Assembly (NCBI GenBank): GCA_016271365.2
Contig: CM057456.1
Coordinates: forward strand, 1,397,883,001-1,397,947,000
DNA length: 64,000 nt
Reading direction: 5' to 3'
From: Neoceratodus forsteri
Taxonomy: Eukaryota > Chordata > Ceratodontiformes > Ceratodontidae
Below are positions 56,202 to 64,000 of this stretch, in pieces; positions within the stretch are counted from its first letter, which is position 1, and each line of letters opens with the position of its first letter. Position numbers and translations under genes: made by a program. The notes under the pieces were generated by a model. The model was not told where the DNA came from. It ran no database searches and saw nothing but the letters and a program-made list of their open reading frames with translations.

Positions 56202-57007
56202 TGCGAATCAATTTGAGCACCGACAACAAGAGCGACTGTACAAATACAGCAACTGTACAATATGAGCGATTGTGGTGGTTAATGAGCATCGCAGAGTTAG
56301 TTATTTATAATTATGAACTGGGGATCGTAAATGGACGTCGCTGATTGGCCGAGACGTTTTTGAAGCCGTGATGATATCGAGATACATCATCACGGCTTCA
56401 GAAAACCTCTGGCCACCAGCCTCCTCACCTGCAGCACCACACATCGCTCTGCTCTGCCAGTATTTCCACCTCACACCAAACTGTAGAAAGGCAGAACCGT
56501 TGATGGTGACATGCTTCAAAAATCGAAATAAACGCCATCCCTCCTACAACCGCTGCTACTGCCAGTACTTTACAAAGCCTGCCATACATTTTCTTACTTC
56601 AGCCAAACTCCTGAGGAATATGATGTTGACAGAGTGAGTAGCATCATTTCCACAGCATCACTAGTGCTTGACTGTCATGTTACAAAATAAAAAAAAAAAG
56701 AAAATCACAATCGTGACGCCGACAAGCTCTACCTAACTACCGAAAAGAAACCACAAATTAAACACACATTCACTCTGTCCCAGACTAGGCAGCATGACCA
56801 CGCGAAACCCATGGAAAGCATACTTGAGAAGACCAGTATTACCAAAGTGACACAGTGTTAGTTATAAAAGCGCCACCTGCTGGCCAAGCCCTTCAGGACT
56901 ATTTTGTCAAAACATACTCTTCCAACATGCTAAAAGAAGCAATTTCACAAGGTTTAAAAATAATTTTTTTTCTTGAAAAAAATTTATTCAATCCCATTCA
57001 TAATAGC
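56202..57007. other. No gene recognised; one perfect hairpin
   Basis: At 56362-56399 GAAGCCGTGATGAT and its exact inverse flank a 10-base loop, with 'ctgattggccgagacg' just before. This recalls the core of a small palindromic element. The remainder is unclassified. Confidence 0.4.
56362..56399. repeat. Perfect 14-bp-stem hairpin
   Basis: Stem 56362-56375 and 56386-56399, loop of 10 bases. Confidence 0.9.
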
Positions 57008-57150
57008 AATAAATCACTCCAGGGTGTGGTAAATCATGGGATATCGTCACTTCTCGGATGGTTGGACGCACTCGGCCTGCGGCCTCATGCCCAACCACCT
57101 GAGGCGTGACGATATCCCATGATATACCACACCCTGTCATGCCTTATTTC
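57008..57150. mobile_element. Palindromic hairpin element, GGCATGACAGGG family
   Basis: 'ccagggtgtggtaaatcatg' and 'ggatatcgtcac' on the left are answered by 'gtgacgatatcccatgat' and 'ataccacaccctgtcatgcc' on the right. The centre holds 'cactcggcctgcggcctcat'. Flanks begin 'taatag' and end 'ttaatta', suggesting insertion into a TTA/TAA site, as Harbinger-like elements do (inference). Confidence 0.8.
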
Positions 57151-57371
57151 TTAATTACACAATGGCAAGGAAATTTTCTGAATTCTGATTGGTCAGTGTG
57201 TGCCTGAGACAGTGATGATATTGCAGTATAACATCACTGTCATTGATTAGCATTAGGTCTGCTTGCTGTCCAGCTTGAGCACCACCTTTTCCCCTTTTCT
57301 CTTTCACTAAAAATCTACTAAAAACATTTTTGAAATTTTTTTTTATTTGTATAACAATGAGCCATTGATAA

Positions 57372-57514
57372 TAGCAATAAAGGCATTCCAGGAGTGTGTT
57401 AGTCATTAACGTGCCACCATGGGGTGGTGGAAGCACTCTGCTTGCCTTGCATTCAATCTACCCTAGAGTGACGTTATTACATGATAACACATACCCTGTC
57501 ATGCCTTATTGCTT
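57372..57514. mobile_element. Palindromic hairpin element, same family
   Basis: 'ccaggagtgtgttagtcatt' is answered by 'atgataacacataccctgtc' and 'atgccttattgctt'. The centre has 'gcactctgcttgccttgcat'. It is 220 bases from the previous copy in the same layout and more diverged between arms. Confidence 0.75.
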
Positions 57515-58432
57515 AAGTAGGCAGGTTGTCAGGAAGTAAAGTGTGCACCTCGTGTGGTACTTTGGTCAATCGGGGGTAGCACCAGTAGAGCAGAGCTGTA
57601 CCTGTAGTGTTGAGGCCAGTACCCTGAGTTGTGGGGGGAGAGCAATGCAGAACTGGATCCTCATGAGCCTCTTTTCCTGTTAGCATCAGTTATGGAACTG
57701 GGGAACACAGCTGCAAAGAGCAGAAAGGAGAATTGTGGGAAGAGACGTTTCTGGTAGCAGGTAGGAGACTGAGTGTAGAAAACGCCATTTAGAACAGGGT
57801 AGCACTCTTTGTTTTAGTATTGGGAGTCGCTGTTGTGACCGTGGCTCTTGTTGGTATGGGCAGTTGTGTTCGGCAAAATTGGTTCGCCCTTATGTGCTTC
57901 GCTTGTATTTACCTCGCTGTTTTCACTTATACAACCCAGAAAATACTAACTGTGTTCTCTCACTGCAGGGTTAGTCCTAAACAACTCTCTCAACACAAGG
58001 TTAATAATAAAATGTGAGCAACCAGCAATTACAGTCACATAGGGAAATAAAACAGAGTGAAATCCATGGCCACTCTCGCCACCCACGATGGTGCATCAGG
58101 AGTCCTCAAACCAGCCCTGAAGGCCACCAATCACCCGGCTGGATGATTTAGTAACAAGAATAGGTCCCACCATAAATCCGTCAAATTATGTCCCCCTGTG
58201 AGCCGACACAGACACTGAATGCTATCAGGCTAATATCCTGGCAACCAAGCTCCAACAGGTGAATCCCTGCTCTCCTTCTAGTCCTGTTGAACCCAACTAG
58301 TCAGCTCACAGTTCATCAGAGCAACAGAAGTTCAAACAAGTTCATCCAACGACCTTGGTCTCGTAGGGTAGCATCCCCATACAGTGTAAACTGATAAACA
58401 GAGCTTAGGTTGCTCAACTCAAATTATTTACA
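57515..58432. other. No gene recognised
   Basis: A short open frame (57820-58017) encodes a hydrophobic start (VVTVALVGMGSCV) but has no recognisable family, initiation context or neighbours. Confidence 0.3.
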
Positions 58433-58545
58433 ATGAGGTTCTCAACAAATTCCAGTTGTTGCCATTGTGGAGAGGAAGCAGCAGATATACAACATATGTT
58501 TTGGGGATATCTGTTCAGCAAAAAAATGGTGGGAAGAAACCAAAA
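58433..58545 (+). mobile_element. L1/Tx1-type zinc-finger fragment of RT
   Basis: CHCGEEAADIQHMFWGYLF near 58457-58513 resembles the C-terminal CxxC...HMxW...C finger of L1/Tx1 ORF2 (C-x-x-C-G-E-x(5)-H-M-F-W). The last cysteine is replaced by Y in this copy. It runs directly into a different LINE at about 58545. Confidence 0.5.
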
Positions 58546-59490
58546 ACTTGAATCAGTCAGGTCCTTCAAATACTTGGGAGTCAACTTAGCTCCCTCACTT
58601 ACCCTGGATGCACATGTTACAGCCATTATCAAAACTATAAACCAAAAAATCGGTGTCCTCAACTGCATCCGTCCATTCCTTACATTGACCTCCTGCTGCA
58701 AGATTGCGGATGCCACACTCCTGCCCCTCCTTATGTATGGTGCTCCATTACTACTGTCTGCTACCACATCGGTACTATCACACCTATCACATGCCTGCCA
58801 TGGAGCTGGCAGATTTTCTCTCGGGGCCAGTGCTCGGCACCATCACTGCAACGTTCTGTCTGCCCTAAGATGGCTACCCCATGAATTAAAATTGTCATGC
58901 CACACTAAGCTTTATACACAAGTTTGCACGCCACTTCACTCCTCCTTGCCTTGCTGATATTGTTCAATGTTGTCTCCCTTGACGTATCCTCAGATCTACC
59001 TCCTTGCCTCTTCTCTCAGTGCCAAACTTACAACTCTCCATGGCTCGGAGATCGTGTGCATTTTCTGCTGTGTCCTACTGGAACTCTCTACCTCCTTCTA
59101 TACTGGCCTGCACTTCCCTCTCTCAATTTCATATCTCATCTAACCGCTCCACCTTGCTCCTCCTTTCGCTAACTCCTAACCCCTGTTCACTCCTTGCATG
59201 ATTCTCCTAGCAAAACTTCCCATTCTATCTCCTGCTCTCCAAGAAAACAAAATACTGTAAATGATGTCTGAATGTAAGGTTTGGTTGACTGTGCTTTAAA
59301 TTGCTTATTTTGCATAACTGAATGTAATTGATGTACTCTCTTACTGTATGACTACTCCTTGTCTAATTTCTTGTATCAATGAATGCACTATCAATGTACT
59401 ACACTTCCCAGGACGACCCTGAAAAGGGGACTGTCTTGTCTCAGAGGGCCTACCCATTGCCAAAATTCAATAAATGAAATGAAATAAAAA
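58546..59490 (+). mobile_element. L2/jockey-like LINE C-terminal part and 3' tail
   Basis: SVRSFKYLGVNLAPSLTLDAHV (58555-58620), CKIADATLLPLLMYGAPLLL (58697-58756) and LSALRWLPHELKL (58856-58894), then after a frame change SCAFSAVSYWNSLPPSI (about 59050-59100). This is the 'FKYLGV...YG...LRWLP...WNSLP' order of LINE ORF2 C-termini. The tail has 'ccctgaaaaggggactgtc' and an AAAT-rich end near 59480. Confidence 0.75.
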
Positions 59491-59637
59491 TAAAAACATA
59501 TTGAGGAAAATGTTATCTAAATTTGATAATTATACCATGGAAGCCCTATTACTTCTGGATTATGGCATGGTACCTCTGATCAAAGCAGAAAAAGAACCAG
59601 CCAATGTGACCTTTATGTCAACAAAGCAACTATTATT

Positions 59638-59830
59638 AAGGCAGTATAGTGATATACAGTAGAGGTTAAGGGCATTGAGCTGCAAACCTAGAGACCTGGG
59701 TTTGAATCCCATCAGCCCCCACTTGCATACTGTGTGACCCCAAGCAAGTCACTTAACTTCCTTGTGCTCCCAGGTTGCACCTGGAAACTAACTTCAGCTT
59801 AGTTTTCCTTTCCTGGTTAAGCAATTTCCC
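59638..59830 (+). mobile_element. MIR-like tRNA-derived SINE, plus copy
   Basis: Box A-like 'gaggttaagggc' (about 59661), box B GGTTTGAATCC (59699-59709), then the CORE-like 'acttgcatactgtgtgac' and 'caagcaagtcacttaact' and 'gtgctcccaggttgcacc'. The layout is that of MIR/CORE SINEs, normally transcribed by RNA polymerase III. The distinctive 'cttgcatactgtgtgac' is shared with the next copy. Confidence 0.8.
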
Positions 59831-60117
59831 CTTTCCCTTATTATTACGTCACTGGAACTATCCAGAACCAAAGAAACATTTCCCCCCCAAATCTATGGAA
59901 ATGTAATTTCCTGAATACACTCTTCTTTGAAATTTCTTCTTTTGAAAACATTCAAAGTTTTTATGAACTGACCAATATGGACATTAGCAAGTGGGGCAGT
60001 AATTGTTTCTTTCCCCATTATATAGAGAAACAATGATTTTAACTCTCTTCTTTCTGGTTAAGCAGGTAGTCAATGTATTTCTAATTTGCCATAGTTTTAC
60101 AGTTTTTTTTTAATTAA
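59831..60117. other. Spacer between opposing SINEs
   Basis: AT-rich, no feature recognised. Confidence 0.3.
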
Positions 60118-60322
60118 ATTTTATTTTTTGATAACCCTTTAAGGCTCACTAGGCACAGGTACCTGTTTTCAGGGTGACCTGGGAGCACTGGGGAGGTTAA
60201 ATGACTTGCTCAGAGTCACACAGTATGCAAGTGAAGGTTGTGGGAATGAAACCCAGGTCTGTCTGCTGGATATACCAAGCTTATTTGCAACTCATTACTC
60301 TTACCTCTAGGATATATTGCCA
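60118..60322 (-). mobile_element. MIR-like SINE, minus copy
   Basis: On the minus strand: 'ctagaggtaagagtaatgag' (box A region), 'acctgggtttcattcccac' (worn box B), 'cttgcatactgtgtgac', 'gagcaagtcatttaacct', 'agtgctcccaggtcaccctg' and a tail 'gagccttaaagggttat'. Same family as 59638-59830, opposite orientation, about 290 bases apart. An insertion of some 25 bases separates box A from box B. Confidence 0.8.
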
Positions 60323-60811
60323 GCCCCAGTCTCCAGGGCCACTGGGAAATTGCACCTGCAATTTTATTGTAAAATCTCTAATTTACATCATTTTCCACAA
60401 TATTTCCACAGTGTCTTGAGTATTTTTGTGTTTTTCCCAAATTAGGTAAATAATATTACATTTTTCAAATAAAAACTCATGTATACTGACAAATATACTG
60501 ATAATGTAGTATGCAGACTTGGGTTTGGTCAAATACCCGGTCAACACAAACTAAATAAATAAATAAATAATCAATACAGTGGGAGGTGGGGATGGGATTT
60601 CTAAGGGGTGCTGTGTGATGCTGCTTTCATATTATTCACTGCCTGGTTTGGTTTCAAAAACCACTGACTAAGCATATATCGAAGCAGCCTACCTACTATA
60701 AGTTATCACAGCAACTGAAACAATGGGAAGCAGTAAAGGTGTAAACTGGGTCATGCACTGAAGCCGGGTGCTAACAAGAAAACTTTTTGCAAGTGGAAAG
60801 GCAGGTTTTTC
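60323..60811. other. No gene recognised
   Basis: Includes an AAAT run at 60550-60572. Otherwise unclassified. Confidence 0.3.
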
Positions 60812-61350
60812 AGTGACAGTGGAGATTATCAGACCAGGGTTATGGCTCTGCTACAAGCATAGCATAACACCATCTGTTTGATGTAATGCACACGGCTATA
60901 TAAGCCGCGAGTTCCCGGTTGAGTTAGATTTTTTTCACGTTAGTCAGGGGGCCCTGCCCCCTGCACACTCTTTGTCTTTTTTTAAATCGGGGGTGAGGTG
61001 TGGAGGGGGGCATAGCCTCCAAAGTAAACCAAGGTAGTGAAACAATGTCATTTATTCAGACCAGACTCATGTGCTTTCATTTTTATTACTTTATTTTGTA
61101 CTTTCATTTTTTCACTATTTTACTTTGAGGGGCTTTGTCCCTACACTCCCCCATATTAAAAAGGACAAAGGGGTCGTGCAGGGGGTGGAGCCCCCCGACT
61201 TATGCAATGTGAGAAAATGTAACTGAACAGGGACCTCGTGGCTTACATAGCGTAAAGAACACAGCTGCCAGCTCGAGGCCATCTTGTCTTGTATTCATGA
61301 AAGCATTACACTACACAAGTAGCGCTGGTCCGATAATCTCCACTATCGCC
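60812..61350. mobile_element. Foldback hAT-like element, 539 bp
   Basis: The left end AGTGACAGTGGAGATTATC and the inverse of the right end, GGCGATAGTGGAGATTATC, match at 16 of 19. Arms stay paired for about 170 bases ('cagggggccctgccccctgc' against 'gcagggggtggagccccccg'). Flanks GGTTTTTC (60804-60811) and AGTTTTTC (61351-61358) are an 8-bp duplication with one mismatch, fitting hAT. No transposase. Confidence 0.75.
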
Positions 61351-63254
61351 AGTTTTTCCTTGAGTGCATTTCATTCTGAAGGGATCTTGATTGTAACAGC
61401 TGAGGTCGTAGGGTGGCCCTGTTGTTTCTAAACTTGAATGTGTCTCTCTCTGAGGGAGTTAATGACAGTGGTCTCACCCTTGACAATCAGCCACTTACAT
61501 GTTCACATGCAAAATCTGCAATGAAACACCTTTTTCTCTTTGTTCACCAGGAAATTGCACTAGGAATTCAAATACCTGTTGCCTTGCACAATGTGGGAGA
61601 GTTACATTGCATGACTAAAACAAATCAGATAAAACAAGTGACACATATTTAAACTTTTTTCTTCAAGGAGACAAAATCATTGCAGCTAGAGAAAAACAAA
61701 AGTGCATTGCAGACCACTGTATGATGCAATGGAAAATGCGTTTGTATTTATTCTTTGATAGAAACCTGAAAATGTCAGCAGAAAAGTATCACTGGTCCCT
61801 CTAGTCTGCTCCGTTTTACTCTATCCTACCCCAGTATCTAGAAGTAATGCTAAATTTTAATAAATTTCAACAACACGATCCTTTTTACAGCTGTGTGGGC
61901 AGAGCCCTGCAGACATTTTGTGAGGTCTAAGAGAGAGAAAAAGGACAGGTGAAGCAAATGACTGGATTCCTCAGTTATGTGCTTCCACAGTGCTGTAGCA
62001 AGATTCAAGTAATCTGCCATCAGTGCACCCCACCCCTCTGTGGCCACAACCCCCCCCCCCCATCTCTGTGGGGGGCTATTTCTGCCCGTCACTTTGCAGT
62101 TGGGAGCAGAAATAAATAGCCACCATGCCAAGACAGCTGCTGCGAGCTTAGTGTGCACACGCACCTATGTCATGGTGGCCATCTTGGGCATGGCAGGCTC
62201 ATTCTCATGCATGCACAGTCACTATCAGTCACTGCGCATGTGCTAGAATTGCTTAAGTATGGTATCAGCTGTGGCAGGAGCTCTGAGTACTTTTTGACTT
62301 CACTCACCACTCTGCAACAGTCGCGGTGGCTTTGAGAAGAGTGTGTTTAAAATTGTAATCATGTAGAAGTGACAACATTTCTATTAAACAATTTAATCTG
62401 GTCACTATGTGCTTCAGAAAACAATAACAGATATATTGTGGAGCACATGGGTTGTACAGTAAAACTCCTGCAATTTCCCCACAACTTTTGGAAACATTCT
62501 CTGCATTTTTGGAAATTTTTTTCTACAATTTACCAGTGTCCCTGCATCAATGGTTTTTTTTTTATCTTATTAACCTATTATACCTGTGGTCTGTTTGTCT
62601 TTTTCGGTTGCCATGTGGAAAGCCATGCATAATTTTCTGTTAAAATAAGCTGGCTATAACAGCATTCACATGCCAACTTCCCCTAACAGAGCACATGAGC
62701 ACACAGCCTTACTCACGTGCTGAGAATTGCAAGCGTAACTGAGCTCAGGGACACACACACACGCACACATACACACGCATGCATGCACGCACACACACAC
62801 ACACACACACGCACGCACACACACTGCTTCTGCCACCAGTTCCTTATCTCCTTTTCTCTCCAGCTGCAGGTAACTGCAGGGCTGGGCTTCTTTCATGTTT
62901 TTACTGCCAAAGGGGGGAAGAGTGCTTTAGATACTGTTCCTGGCCAGTCTTGCACCTCCACTCATGGGCCTAACTGATTCTGCTCCTACTACACACTCAC
63001 AGTGCATAAGTTGCCTCTTCTCTGTTGCTATAACATGCACTCTGGCACTCCTATAACTCTGGGCATCCACTGTTGGTTTTTCTACAGGCAGCTGCTATCC
63101 TCCTCAGGGTAACTTGATTTGAGGGTGGTGGTGTCATTTTGATATTTTGGGCTGCCATCCCCAGGGGCATCCCAGCATCACTGCTAGGATCCAATTTAGC
63201 ACTGGGGGCAGGAAGACATTTACTTAGAGAGAGAAAAAACAGACCTCGGCAATC
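61351..63254. other. No gene recognised; CA microsatellite
   Basis: No supported gene. A run of about 13 C lies at 62049-62061. The CA/CGCA array is listed separately. Confidence 0.3.
62750..62823. repeat. (CA)n/(CACG)n microsatellite
   Basis: An imperfect CA run with GCAT and GCAC interruptions. Confidence 0.95.
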
Positions 63255-63573
63255 ATACTGCACCTCCCACCCTTTTGTCACTGAAATGTGGGACAATCAG
63301 GGACATTGACCCTCATAATGAGGTACACATCATCAAACATGAAGATAAAAGCTCAGAACTTTATGGAAACCAAATGTTTTTGCTTGTACATGCTAGTTTA
63401 TTTTATTTATTTAACATCTTAGAATATTATGAATTTCTGCTTTGAAATCAGACTTCACATAACCTACTCTGTATGAGTAGTACCTTTTCCATGAAGGACA
63501 GGTGAGGGACAAAGCTCTTTTGAGGGATAAAATGAGGGGTATCCCTTGTAATCAGGGACAGTTGAGAGGTACG
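63255..63573. mobile_element. Diverged hAT-like element of the CATACCTCTCAAC family
   Basis: The right end 'gggacagttgagaggtacg' matches the family. The left end (CATACTGCACCTCCCACC) is worn. The interior shares 'gggacaatcagggacattga' and 'agggacaaagctcttttgagg' phrases with the family. Flanks TCGGCAAT and CCAGCAAT agree at 6 of 8. Confidence 0.55.
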
Positions 63574-63894
63574 CCAGCAATTATATAAAGCAAGGCAAGG
63601 GCAGGTGTCTGAAACTTGAATTTTATACACACCCTTGATGTGTGATGCTTGAAAAAAAAACCTCAAGCTTTGCTCTTGAGGTTTATGTAGCATCACACAC
63701 CATACGTATAAAATATAGAATAGTACATGGGCTGATGTGCTTAACGAGAATTTTACACACACATGAGGTGTTCGATGCTACATAAACCCTGAGAGCAAGG
63801 CTCAAGGAGTTTATTTTAGCATCCAACACTGAGGGTGTGTGTAAAATTTGAGTTTTACACACCACCCCATGTTTAATTTCATATAATTGCTGGG
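63574..63894. mobile_element. Foldback element with two internal hairpins
   Basis: The outer ends CCAGCAATTATAT (63574) and its near inverse ATATAATTGCTGG (about 63880-63892) enclose two further hairpins. One pairs 'tgatgtgtgatgct' with 'agcatcacacacca' and contains 'cctcaagctttgctcttgagg'. The second, about 63745-63852, pairs 'gaattttacacacac' with 'gtgtgtgtaaaatttg'. Confidence 0.75.
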
Positions 63895-64000
63895 GAGCAT
63901 TTTTTCACCATGGCAATTATATAAAATGAAAACACATGGCTGTACAGCCGTGGTCGAGTTGGAGTAGCTTTTTAAACATTTACTTTTTTTTGCCTCCCAA
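63895..64000. other. Window end, unclassified
   Basis: Contains another 'ggcaattatataaaatg' like the preceding element's end and a short hairpin 'catggctgtacagccgtgg'. Possibly the start of a further related element. Confidence 0.35.

Noticed and set aside
57820..58017. Small membrane protein gene
   Set aside because: The hydrophobic start is the only support. No conserved motif, context or splice signal.

Overview
The window looks like intergenic or intronic DNA of a non-mammalian vertebrate with a large, transposon-rich genome. Non-LTR retrotransposons of the CR1, L2 and other L2/jockey-like types dominate the readable coding remnants. There are also tRNA-derived SINEs of MIR-like layout, hAT-type deletion elements with 8-bp target duplications, many foldback elements and many (TA)n tracts. 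The CR1 3' tails end in a 'cttctatgtttctatg' type sequence, which recalls amphibian (perhaps caecilian) or reptile CR1. That placement is inference. I see no complete cellular protein-coding gene, no rRNA, no functional tRNA and no CRISPR array. One possible exon (19584-19791) is offered at low confidence.

Layout. 1-22 kb: a minus-strand LINE fragment at the left edge, a 2.2-kb inverted repeat (1985-4190), decayed plus-strand LINE pieces near 6.4, 7.4, 13 and 15.3 kb, a small hAT element (8421-8706), a 97-99 bp minisatellite (17.4 kb) and short foldbacks. 22.07-45.58 kb: a 23-kb modular array unlike the rest of the window. It is made of recurring blocks that I label L, U, S, H, G, X, Y and F. 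Half-units run L ... F and are bounded by (TA)n tracts. At the right end, 40516-45538 is enclosed by inverted L ends. At the left end, 22.1-26.26 kb forms a giant palindrome F-H-S-U-G-U-S-H-F. Nothing in the array encodes a recognisable protein. 45.88-54.07 kb: three CR1 segments in tandem on the plus strand, one with a 523-codon open frame, followed by a nearly complete but frameshifted L2 element on the minus strand. 54-64 kb: small foldback and hAT elements, one hAT copy carrying a nested SINE, a chimeric LINE fragment (58.4-59.5 kb) and two copies of one MIR-like SINE facing each other.

The strongest candidate for something undescribed is the 22-45.6 kb array: (TA)n-bounded half-units whose L end carries a short hairpin with two base-paired differences between copies, whose F end is a foldback with inverted TTAGGGTT motifs, and whose interior holds a 194-bp repeat and a long degenerate six-base-periodic tract. 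The element type is unknown to me. Its mobility is inferred only from copy number, shared boundaries and inverted ends. All similarity statements come from reading the sequence by eye; no database or alignment was used.
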